From: Spirochaetaceae bacterium
GTDB lineage: Bacteria > Spirochaetota > Spirochaetia > SZUA-6 > Fen-1364
Assembly (NCBI GenBank): GCA_003141795.1
Contig: PLNO01000092.1
Location: 915 to 8,592 of the forward strand
DNA length: 7,678 nt
Direction: 5' to 3'
Shown here: positions 1 through 5,995 of the stretch, in pieces
Numbering within the stretch: position 1 is the first letter of the stretch
Layout: each line of letters begins with the position of its first letter
Program-made: the position numbers and the translations under genes
Notes under the pieces: generated by a model
Told to the model about the DNA's origin: nothing
Seen by the model: only the letters and a program-made list of their open reading frames with translations
Databases searched by the model: none

Positions 1-619
1 TCGGCTCAACGGCCAGATGCGTCAGGTTCTGCAGCTCCGCCATGATGTTGAGGTAGCCGATCACGGCGATCACGGCGATCTTCACGATCGATTTGGCGAA
101 ATTGAACAGCGCCTCCATGGAGGCGAAGGAACGGGAGAGCCACCGGCCAAAACGGGGGACGATCCTGCCGAAGTCCGGGGTGATGGGCTTCACCGTGAAG
201 AGGAAGCCCACCTGGATGACGTTGCCGAGGATCGCCGTGATGAAAACGATCGCCAGCACTGGCAGCGTGATCTTGATGAACCAGCTGATGAATGCCGACA
301 TCAGCGCGGGGCTGAGCGCGTTCGGATCGGTTGCTATGGAAAGGAAATACACGTACATGTCCGCGCACGAGCGCAGGATGCCCCCCCCCAGCAGACCCAG
401 GGCCGAGGTCCCGGCCAGCAGCACGAGCGCCGAGCTCACCTCGGGGGATTTGGCGACCTTGCCCTCTTCCCGGGCCTTGCGGATCTTGTGCTCGGAAGGT
501 TCCTCGGTCCTGCCCTCGTCCTCGGCGGCGAACCACTGGAGGGGGACGTCGAAGGAGGTGCTCAGAAGCGGGGTGAAGGCATCAATGGGATCGATCGGAT
601 AGGATGCGAGCTCCCTCAT
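1..619 (-). CDS. flhB: Flagellar export switch protein FlhB, N-terminal part (runs off window)
   Basis: FlhB sits beside the export gate and switches substrate from rod/hook to filament type. Only 206 codons are present; the self-cleaving NPTH site lies beyond the edge. The start overlaps the fliR stop as ATGA, with no clear ribosome binding site. Residues 1-36 form an extension ending LQWFAAEDEG; the usual FlhB beginning follows as RTEEPSEHKIRKAREEGKVA (37-56). Membrane segments are visible at about 62-83, 112-142 and 176-195, with the conserved VGFLFTVKPITPDFGRI stretch (137-153) after the second. A run of nine G bases (381-389) encodes Gly78-Gly80 in the first membrane helix. The frame is open with nine; loss of one G would end the protein after residue 94. 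No alternative in-frame Met exists before residue 88, so the extension appears real. Confidence 0.93.
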   Translation of the reverse strand, partial: MRELASYPIDPIDAFTPLLSTSFDVPLQWFAAEDEGRTEEPSEHKIRKAREEGKVAKSPEVSSALVLLAGTSALGLLGGGILRSCADMYVYFLSIATDPNALSPALMSAFISWFIKITLPVLAIVFITAILGNVIQVGFLFTVKPITPDFGRIVPRFGRWLSRSFASMEALFNFAKSIVKIAVIAVIGYLNIMAELQNLTHLAVEP

Positions 620-1407
620 CGTTTGAGCGCCCCCGCGGTTGTGATGAAGCCGCTCAAGCTCTGGAAGCTCCCGTCGATGATCCGTTCCATGGCCGTCATG
701 AGGACCGGCAGCGTGGCGAAGAGGATGAGGAACGACACGGCGATGGAGACGGGGAACCCCATGGAAAGCACATCCATCTGAGGCGCCGCTTTCGCCATGA
801 GACCCATGACGATGGACACGATGAGAAGCGTGCCCAGGATCGGGAACGCGATGGTCAGGGCGCTCTGGAAGAGGCCGGAAAGCCCGTTGATGAGAAGCGT
901 GATGATCCCCGCCCTGTGCGTCACGAGATCCACGGCGCGCAGGTACTGGAAGGACTGCTGCACGCCCACCAGGAGGAACTTCTGCATCCCCGAGGTCGTG
1001 ATGAAAACGAGCATCGCGATGAGGTTGAGGAACTCGCCCATGAGCGGGATTTCCACCTGGGACAGAGGGTCGAAGACTTCCGAGGCGCTGAACCCCATCT
1101 GCAGGGAGAACAGCTGGCCTGCGAGCTGGAACGCGGAGAAGATCAGGTTCAGAAGGAAACCGAGAAGCAACCCGATGGCCACTTCTCCCAGCACGAGGAG
1201 CAGGTAGTCCACTGCGTCCGCGGGGATCGGGTAATTCGAGGCGAGGACGCCCGGGAACACGGCGACCGCGAGGAACAGGGAGATCCCGATCTTCGCGATC
1301 TGGGGAATCGAGGAGGAGGAAACGAGCGGGGCCAGCTCCACCATCGCGATGATGCGGAAGAAGCAGAGGAGGAAAAGGCGGGTGTTGCCGACCAGGGACT
1401 CGATCAT
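616..1407 (-). CDS. fliR: Flagellar export gate protein FliR
   Basis: FliR is the single-copy subunit of the FliP5-Q4-R1 export gate. The 263-residue product is mostly hydrophobic, with membrane segments at about 10-30, 38-57, 66-93, 123-148, 175-203 and 213-236. Family motifs include LGEVAIGLLLGF (73-84), QMGFSASEVFDPLSQVEIP (103-121) and the C-terminal APQMDVLSMGFPVSI (208-222). Length is typical. The ATG overlaps the fliQ stop, and the 20 bases before it (ending GATATCGACGAT) hold no purine-rich ribosome binding site. Instead an imperfectly stable 5-bp inverted repeat, ATATC/GATAT (1406-1418), covers the start codon. Initiation therefore probably depends on ribosomes finishing fliQ. The stop overlaps the flhB ATG. 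Confidence 0.96.
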   Translation of the reverse strand: MIESLVGNTRLFLLCFFRIIAMVELAPLVSSSSIPQIAKIGISLFLAVAVFPGVLASNYPIPADAVDYLLLVLGEVAIGLLLGFLLNLIFSAFQLAGQLFSLQMGFSASEVFDPLSQVEIPLMGEFLNLIAMLVFITTSGMQKFLLVGVQQSFQYLRAVDLVTHRAGIITLLINGLSGLFQSALTIAFPILGTLLIVSIVMGLMAKAAPQMDVLSMGFPVSIAVSFLILFATLPVLMTAMERIIDGSFQSLSGFITTAGALKR

Positions 1408-1667
1408 ATCGTCGATATCATGGAGAACAGTCTCTCCGTGTAGCTCACCAGCGAGTTCAGGAGAAACCCGCCGAAGAGCACGAGCCCCAGGAGGATCGCC
1501 GCCATCTTCGGGACGAAGGTGAGGGTCTGCTCCTGGATCGAGGTCGTCGCCTGGAAGATCGCGACGATGAGCCCGACTGCCATGCCGATCAGGAGAATCG
1601 GCCCCGCAATGATGAGCGTCTCCATGACGCCCTCGCGGACGATCTGAAGGGCCATTCCCATCGTCAA
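1404..1667 (-). CDS. fliQ: Flagellar export gate protein FliQ
   Basis: FliQ supplies four copies of a two-helix subunit that wraps the FliP-FliR core of the export gate. The product is 87 residues, normal for the family, with two membrane helices at about 15-38 and 51-75 joined by the conserved loop ATTSIQEQTLTFVPK (40-54), the family signature. The chosen start is TTG at 1667, which overlaps the fliP stop and has AAGGAG at good spacing. ATG codons at 1661 and 1655 would shorten the protein by two or four residues only. The TGA stop overlaps the fliR ATG. Nothing odd is seen in the protein. Confidence 0.95.
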   Translation of the reverse strand: MTMGMALQIVREGVMETLIIAGPILLIGMAVGLIVAIFQATTSIQEQTLTFVPKMAAILLGLVLFGGFLLNSLVSYTERLFSMISTI

Positions 1668-2461
1668 TGGAAGCTCCTTACGAGCTGCTCGGTGAGCAGA
1701 CCCCAGCCGTTGACCAGGACGAAGAGGATGATCTTGAACGGCGTTGAGATCATGACCGGTGGCAACATGATCATTCCCATCGACATCAGCGTGGAGGCCA
1801 CCACCATGTCGATGATGATGAACGGTATGAACAGAAGTATCCCTATCTTGAATGCCGTGGTGAGCTCGTGGATGGCGAACGCGGGGATGAGCACGTAGGT
1901 CGGCACGTCCGCCCTCGTGTTCGGCTTCGGGAGGTTGCGCATGTTCATGAAGAGGCGCAACGAGTCGATGTCATTGCCCATCTGATTGAACATGAAGGTG
2001 CGCAACGGCTTCTCCGCACCTGAGTACATCTCCTGCAGCCCTATCTTGCCGTCGCTGAAGGGTTTCAGGGAGTTGTTGTAGATATCCGTGAACGTGGGCC
2101 ACATGATGAACATCGTGAGGAACAGGGCGAGCCCCATCATCACCTGGTTGGGAGGCGACGTGTTCAGGGAGAGCGCCCTTCGGATGAAGTCGAAGACGAT
2201 CGCGATGCGCAGGAATGCCGTCGTGAGGATGAGTATGGAGGGCGCGATGGAAAGCACGGTGAGCAGCAGCAGGAGCTGGACGGAAAGCGTGACCTCCTGG
2301 TTGTTGCGCGCGGTGCGGACGTTCAGATCGACGAACGGCACGGGAAGGCCGGCGGCGCCGGCCCCCCCGGTTGTCGTCCGGGGCGTCTGCGCGAAGGCGC
2401 CCACGGGAAAGAATGCCGCCAAGATGACGGCGATGATCAGGGCAGCGAAGGCGCGCTTCAT
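1664..2461 (-). CDS. fliP: Flagellar export gate protein FliP
   Basis: FliP makes five of the subunits in the FliP5-Q4-R1 export gate in the cytoplasmic membrane. The 265-residue product has a cleavable signal peptide (MKRAFAALIIAVILAAFF, likely cut after Ala24 in GAFA-QT), a short periplasmic lead, and four hydrophobic segments at about 60-83, 108-124, 204-227 and 240-256. Family signatures are clear: SIAPSILILTTAFLRI (71-86), PPNQVMMGLALFLTMFIM (103-120) and IIDMVVASTLMSMGMIMLPP (216-235). Length and layout are normal. The start codon overlaps the fliO stop and has only a weak ribosome binding site (GAAGAAG), so it probably depends on translation of fliO. The TGA stop overlaps the fliQ start. 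Confidence 0.97.
   Translation of the reverse strand: MKRAFAALIIAVILAAFFPVGAFAQTPRTTTGGAGAAGLPVPFVDLNVRTARNNQEVTLSVQLLLLLTVLSIAPSILILTTAFLRIAIVFDFIRRALSLNTSPPNQVMMGLALFLTMFIMWPTFTDIYNNSLKPFSDGKIGLQEMYSGAEKPLRTFMFNQMGNDIDSLRLFMNMRNLPKPNTRADVPTYVLIPAFAIHELTTAFKIGILLFIPFIIIDMVVASTLMSMGMIMLPPVMISTPFKIILFVLVNGWGLLTEQLVRSFH
1674..1679 (-). promoter_or_regulatory. Ribosome binding site favouring the TTG start of fliQ
   Basis: AAGGAG on the coding strand lies six bases before the TTG at 1667 and 12 bases before the in-frame ATG at 1661. The spacing favours TTG, which also gives a TTGA overlap with the fliP stop like the ATGA overlaps elsewhere in this operon. Confidence 0.6.
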
Positions 2462-3108
2462 AGCTTCTTCAACCTGTCGCGCTGCCCGCGGAGGAAGCCT
2501 ACTCCCTCTCCCACGGAGTAGGACTTCTTTGCCGGGCGGAAGATCTCGGAGAGAACCTGTTGGAAATTACGACGGGTGGCCGGTGCCTGCTCCGCCGCCG
2601 CAAGGCGCACGGAGTCGAGGCTTTCCTTTTCCGTGATCTCCGCAACGAGCTCCACGCCGCCTTCCGAGGAGCCCACGAGATAGATGCTGGAACCGACCTC
2701 CACCAGGTGCAGCGCGCGATTGCTCGCGAGGCTGCGTGAGCCGAGGACGCGGATGAGGTCGTTTTCCTGCACCTTCCTGCCCGCGCCCCTGCGAAGGAGC
2801 CAGAACAGGAGGTAGATGAGGCCGATGATTGCGGCCAGGATGATCAGCATGCGGACGAAGTCCCACGTGGTGACCCCGCCCCCCGTGGCACGCACGGGCG
2901 TTCCGCCGGCTGCGGGGACCGAGCTCCCCAGCGGTATCTGGGACTCGGAAAGCTGAGGCCGGGCGGCGGACGTGCCCCCCCCCGTGCCGGCTGCGGGCTG
3001 CGTTCCCGAGGATGCTGAATTGGATTGATTGGACTGCGCAACCAGCGGCTGCGCTGCTAAGACGAACGCCACGACGGCGAACGCCATGCATTGTAGAAGC
3101 TTTTTCAG
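2458..3108 (-). CDS. fliO: Flagellar export protein FliO (FliZ in some naming)
   Basis: FliO is a membrane protein that helps assemble the FliP-FliQ-FliR export gate. From the CTG at 3108 the product is 216 residues: a signal-like start (KKLLQCMAFAVVAFVLAA), a Ser/Gly/Ala/Pro-rich stretch of about 55 residues expected to be outside the cytoplasmic membrane, one membrane helix (about 84-105, MLIILAAIIGLIYLLFWLL), then a cytoplasmic domain with LIRVLGSRSLASNRALHLVEV, trimmed here to the FliO core of 'GSRSL...ALHLVEVG'. The conventional ATG at 3087 would give 209 residues and remove the positively charged KK of the signal. The low-complexity part is encoded by a nine-G tract (2975-2983). The TGA stop overlaps the fliP ATG (ATGA). 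FliO is the least conserved gene here, but the position before fliP and the topology make the call firm. Confidence 0.88.
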   Translation of the reverse strand: MKKLLQCMAFAVVAFVLAAQPLVAQSNQSNSASSGTQPAAGTGGGTSAARPQLSESQIPLGSSVPAAGGTPVRATGGGVTTWDFVRMLIILAAIIGLIYLLFWLLRRGAGRKVQENDLIRVLGSRSLASNRALHLVEVGSSIYLVGSSEGGVELVAEITEKESLDSVRLAAAEQAPATRRNFQQVLSEIFRPAKKSYSVGEGVGFLRGQRDRLKKL

Positions 3109-3111
3109 ATT

Positions 3112-3120
3112 CCCCCTCCC
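3112..3120 (-). promoter_or_regulatory. Ribosome binding site that points to a CTG start for fliO
   Basis: The coding strand reads GGGAGGGGG, with a GGAGG core (3119-3115) six bases before an in-frame CTG (3108-3106). The first in-frame ATG (3087-3085) lies 27 bases from the core, too far for normal initiation, and has no closer site of its own. A nearer ATG at 3091 is out of frame. Confidence 0.55.
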
Positions 3121-3146
3121 AGTTAAATCTGAAAACGAAGCTCACA

Positions 3147-3192
3147 CCGCGCGGCGACGCGCGGCTTCTCTGTCTCCGCGCCCAGGGCGCGG
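3147..3192 (-). promoter_or_regulatory. Tandem GC hairpins between fliY and fliO
   Basis: Two perfect inverted repeats lie in the gap after the fliY stop. In transcript order, the first (3192-3176) has 7-bp arms CCGCGCC/GGCGCGG around a 3-base loop. The second (3164-3147) has 7-bp arms CCGCGCG/CGCGCGG around TCGC. Eleven bases separate them. Neither is followed directly by a U run; the nearest is GTTTTC about ten bases further on, so they are not textbook terminators. They could weaken readthrough into the export genes or protect an mRNA 3' end made by processing. They sit exactly between the switch genes and the export-gate genes. Confidence 0.5.
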
Positions 3193-3200
3193 TGCCGACG

Positions 3201-4340
3201 CTAGGTCAGCTCGTTCATACGGTCGATCTGCGACACGATCTCCGTGACTCGAACTCCGAAGTTTTCGTCTATGACCACCACCTCCCCTTTTGCAATCAGC
3301 TTGTGATTCACGAGTATGTCGACAGGCTCGCCTGCGAGCTTGTCCAGCTCTATGATCGTGCCTTCACCGATTCCCAGGATGTCCTTGATGCGTTTGCGGG
3401 TCCGGCCCAGCTCCACGGTCATCTCCATGTACACGTCCATGAGAAGACCGATGTTGCCCTGCTCCCCCGTCATCTGGACGGGCTGGAGGTTCGCGAACTG
3501 CACGGGCTGGACGTTGGGCGGCGCCATGGCGGGTCCCTGCGCGGGGCCGCCGAACGCCTGGCCGAACGTCTGCTGGTACCCCGCTGCCCCGCCGAAAGGC
3601 GAAGCTGACTGCTGCTGCTGTGCGGCACGGGGCGCCGCGGCGCGGGGCGCGGCGGGCGCCGGGGATGCGAATGCAGCGTCCTGGGCGCCGCCCCCCGACG
3701 ACAGGGACAGGATCTCCTTTGCCAGCGACAGGGAGTACACCTCGGTGAGCGTGGCCGTAGGGAACCCCTCGATGGACAGCGGGTAATCCACCGTCACTGC
3801 GAAGTCTCCCTGCGGCAGGCGCACCTGCTGCCTCTTGGTCTGGCGCAGATCGGGAGGCGCGGTCTTCACCATCCGCCCCACCTGGTTGCCGATCGCCGTC
3901 GCGGCGGTGCCGGTGATCTGGCTCATCGCTTCCGCGACGGCCGAAAGGGACGCCTCGTCCAGCTCCCCTCCGGGCTGGCCCATCATGAGGCCGGCCACGG
4001 TGCCCGCGATGCTCGAGGGAACGATGTAGGAGTGCTCGCCCTGCACGCCGTCGGTGAGGTCGACCCGAACGTCGACGATGTCCTCAGGCTGGCCGCTGGC
4101 GATCTCCGCGGGCGCGCGCACCTTCACCGAAGGGTCACCGATGGCCACGGTCTTTCCCGTGAGGATGGAGAGGTTCGAGCCCTGGCTCTCCGTGACCCCG
4201 CGCAACATCTCCTGGAAAGCGTTGCGCTCCGCGTCCGAGAGGGGGGAAGAGGCAGTGCCGGAGCCCGTGTCCATTTCTATCGCGTCGGTCCCCTGCAAAA
4301 GGGCGTCGATCTCGTCCTGCGAGAGTGATCCGTCACTCAT
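3201..4340 (-). CDS. fliY: Flagellar motor switch protein FliY (CheC-like + SpoA)
   Basis: FliY takes the place of FliN at the base of the C-ring in spirochaetes and Firmicutes. The 379-residue product has an N-terminal CheY-P-binding segment LSQDEIDALL (6-15) almost identical to that of FliM, a CheC-like region (about 35-212), an Ala/Pro/Gln-rich linker (about 217-292, with a QQQQ run at 241-244), and a C-terminal SpoA domain (about 295-375) with LGRTRKRIKDILGIGEGTII, diagnostic of FliN/FliY. In CheC-type phosphatases each active site carries E-x-x-N. Here the two corresponding places read E44-M-L-R47 and E137-A-M-S140, so both asparagines appear to be lost and phosphatase activity is doubtful; my alignment is by eye. 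The ATG follows GGGAGAGGAAG and overlaps the fliM stop. No cheY follows, unlike in Bacillus. Confidence 0.94.
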   Translation of the reverse strand: MSDGSLSQDEIDALLQGTDAIEMDTGSGTASSPLSDAERNAFQEMLRGVTESQGSNLSILTGKTVAIGDPSVKVRAPAEIASGQPEDIVDVRVDLTDGVQGEHSYIVPSSIAGTVAGLMMGQPGGELDEASLSAVAEAMSQITGTAATAIGNQVGRMVKTAPPDLRQTKRQQVRLPQGDFAVTVDYPLSIEGFPTATLTEVYSLSLAKEILSLSSGGGAQDAAFASPAPAAPRAAAPRAAQQQQSASPFGGAAGYQQTFGQAFGGPAQGPAMAPPNVQPVQFANLQPVQMTGEQGNIGLLMDVYMEMTVELGRTRKRIKDILGIGEGTIIELDKLAGEPVDILVNHKLIAKGEVVVIDENFGVRVTEIVSQIDRMNELT

Positions 4341-5368
4341 GCTTCCTCTCCCTCATCAGCGACAAGCTCTTCGAACTCGGCCTGCTCGATGTCTTCCAGC
4401 TTCTTCAGCACCTGCACGGAAATCTTGTTGCCCACGACGCCCGGGCGGCACACGAACTTTTTGCGGTCACCGATCTTCAGCACCATGGGATCGCTCACGC
4501 GCACGTTCTGCAGGCGGATGATGTCCCCGGTGCGGAGCATGAGCACGTCGCGCATCGTGATGTCGATGGACCCGACCTCCGCGACGAGGGTGATCTCGAT
4601 GCCGGCGAGCCTTTCGCGCAGCAGGCTCAGGTTCTCCGTGGTGGTTCCCCTTCGCATGGAGGAGTACACGTACTGCGCGGAGAGCTTGGGGATGATCGGC
4701 TCGATGGTGAGGTAGGGAATGCAGAAGTTCATCATGCCCTCGACCTCGCCGATCTTCGTCTCAAGGGTCACGAGGACCACCATTTCCGTTGGCGGTACGA
4801 TCTGCGCGAAGTTGGGGTTCGTCTCGATCTGCCCCAGGCGCGGGCGAAGGTCGATGACGGTGGCCCACGCTTCCCGCAGGTTCCCCAGGATGCGCACGAT
4901 GATCCCCTCGATGACCGACTGCTCGATGTCGGTGAGCTCGCGGGAGAACTTCGCCCCTTCCCCGGGGCCGCCGAACAGGCGGTCGATGATGGCGAAGGTG
5001 ACGGCGGGGTCGATCTCCAGCACCGCGGATCCCTTGAGGGGGTCCATGTTTATGACCGCAATGGTCGTGGGGTTGGGAATGGAGCGGATGAACTCTTCGT
5101 AGGTGAGCTGGTCCACGGAGGCCACGTGCACGTGCGCCAGGCTGCGAAGCTGCGAGGACAGCGCCGTCGTGGTCTGGCGCGCGAAGGTTTCGTGCATGAT
5201 GGAGACGGTGCGGATCTGGTCCTTGGAGAATTTGTCGGGCCGCTTGAAGTCATAGATCTTGATCTTGCGCTGGTCCGCAGGCGCACTGACCTCTTCCGTG
5301 GCGACCTCGCCGGATGAGATTGCGGTAAGGAGCTGGTCTATCTCATCCTGTGAGAGGACTTCCGTCAT
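4337..5368 (-). CDS. fliM: Flagellar motor switch protein FliM
   Basis: FliM is the middle ring of the C-ring; it binds CheY-P and sets rotation direction. The 343-residue product starts with the CheY-P-binding segment LSQDEIDQLL (5-14), then a linker, a CheC-like middle domain (about 40-230) and a C-terminal SpoA domain (about 255-325, including ITMRDVLMLRTGDII) that binds FliN/FliY. The GGxG loop that matters for FliM-FliG contact and rotor flexibility is present as LFGGPGEG (131-138). Length and domain order are normal for the family. The start is an ATG following AGGGAAG. The TGA stop overlaps the fliY ATG as ATGA, so FliM and FliY are likely made in linked amounts, which fits their shared place in the C-ring. 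Confidence 0.96.
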   Translation of the reverse strand: MTEVLSQDEIDQLLTAISSGEVATEEVSAPADQRKIKIYDFKRPDKFSKDQIRTVSIMHETFARQTTTALSSQLRSLAHVHVASVDQLTYEEFIRSIPNPTTIAVINMDPLKGSAVLEIDPAVTFAIIDRLFGGPGEGAKFSRELTDIEQSVIEGIIVRILGNLREAWATVIDLRPRLGQIETNPNFAQIVPPTEMVVLVTLETKIGEVEGMMNFCIPYLTIEPIIPKLSAQYVYSSMRRGTTTENLSLLRERLAGIEITLVAEVGSIDITMRDVLMLRTGDIIRLQNVRVSDPMVLKIGDRKKFVCRPGVVGNKISVQVLKKLEDIEQAEFEELVADEGEEA

Positions 5369-5378
5369 CCACTTCCCT

Positions 5379-5933
5379 CTACTTCTGCACGATGAAGCTC
5401 TGAAACATGACGCTCTTCACCTTGCCCGTCTTCATGATCCTGTTGATCATCTGCTGAAGCTCCGTCTGCAGCTCCCCCCAATGCGCGGAGGCGAGCTCCG
5501 AGGCCGACTTCTGCGAGATGTCCTTGAGGATGAGGTCCTGCAGCTCCCGCTTGCGGTTGCCGATCTCCACGCTCACTTCCTTGTCCTTCGTGTCATAGCC
5601 GAGGCTCACCTGCAGGAGGAAGATGGCCGGGGGATCGTCCGCGGTCTGTCCGCGGATCTGGTCGATGCCGTCGTAGGTTGCCAGCGGCTCTTCCGCCGGT
5701 GAATACGCAGGGGACAGCATGGCGAGCCCCGCTTGAGAGCTCCCCTTGTTGACGATCTTGACGGTGATCACGGTGGTTGTGACGACGATGATGACAGCCC
5801 CTATCCCGATGGCAGCCCATTTGAGGATAGTGAGTAGCATCCCTGAAAGCAGGCCGCCTTTGCGCGGACCTGCAACGTCGTCCGCTCCCGCGCCGACGTC
5901 TTCCAGGTTCAAGTCCTGTTGCTCGTCAGACAT
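5379..5933 (-). CDS. fliL: Flagellar basal body-associated protein FliL
   Basis: FliL is a single-pass inner-membrane protein that surrounds the stator at the flagellar motor and supports torque. The 184-residue product has an acidic cytoplasmic N-terminus (1-30), one strong membrane helix at about 33-58 (ILKWAAIGIGAVIIVV is its core), a short linker with several prolines (75-103), and a periplasmic domain starting PPAIFLLQVSLGYD. The C-terminal half has the usual FliL pattern: alternating strands, a helix with RKRELQDLILKDIS, then a final strand ending KSVMFQSFIVQK, which fits the family's F-x-x-F-(I/V)-x-Q ending. The ATG follows GGGAGGGG. The TAG stop is ten bases before the fliM ATG, so the two are probably co-translated. 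Its usual partners MotA and MotB are not encoded next to it here. Confidence 0.93.
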   Translation of the reverse strand: MSDEQQDLNLEDVGAGADDVAGPRKGGLLSGMLLTILKWAAIGIGAVIIVVTTTVITVKIVNKGSSQAGLAMLSPAYSPAEEPLATYDGIDQIRGQTADDPPAIFLLQVSLGYDTKDKEVSVEIGNRKRELQDLILKDISQKSASELASAHWGELQTELQQMINRIMKTGKVKSVMFQSFIVQK

Positions 5934-5950
5934 CCCCTCCCCCTCTTCCG

Positions 5951-5980
5951 ATCATATCACAGGAATACATTTTTACGCAA
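5951..5980 (-). promoter_or_regulatory. Candidate promoter upstream of fliL
   Basis: On the coding strand there is TTGCGT (5980-5975), an 18-base spacer, then TATGAT (5956-5951) preceded by TGA, giving an extended -10 element (TGn). The gap is clearly richer in A/T than the rest of the window, and it is the longest gap upstream of the fliL-fliM-fliY genes. The -35 match is only half (TTG). A sigma-28 reading (TAAA, 15 bases, then a -10 sharing only GAT) is weaker. No experimental support; this is a pattern match that could be chance. Confidence 0.35.
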
Positions 5981-5995
5981 TGGTTCCGGCAACGC

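Noticed and set aside
56..81. Short direct repeat of CGATCACGG near the left edge
   Set aside because: Only two copies, in frame with flhB, encoding a hydrophobic I-A-V repeat of a membrane helix; coding explains it.
17..1443. Long plus-strand open frames opposite flhB and fliR, up to about 280 codons
   Set aside because: They are antisense shadows of well-recognised genes in GC-rich DNA; the products are rich in Arg, Asp, Glu, His and Gly with no family motifs, and lack ribosome binding sites in context.
2567..3145. Minus-strand frame overlapping fliO, with an ATG at 3091 closer to the ribosome binding site
   Set aside because: The translation is Arg/Gly/Pro-rich and lacks the signal, membrane helix and FliO core that the other frame shows.
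3639..3663. Dense GGCGCC/GGCGCG self-complementary stretch inside fliY
   Set aside because: It encodes the Ala/Arg/Pro-rich linker; the symmetry follows from alanine and arginine codons in GC-rich DNA and no clean single stem stands out.
4325..5317. A 330-codon plus-strand open frame opposite fliM
   Set aside because: It mirrors the third-position GC bias of fliM. The translation is a monotonous mix of His, Asp, Gly and Val with no domain pattern, whereas the fliM frame is fully recognisable.
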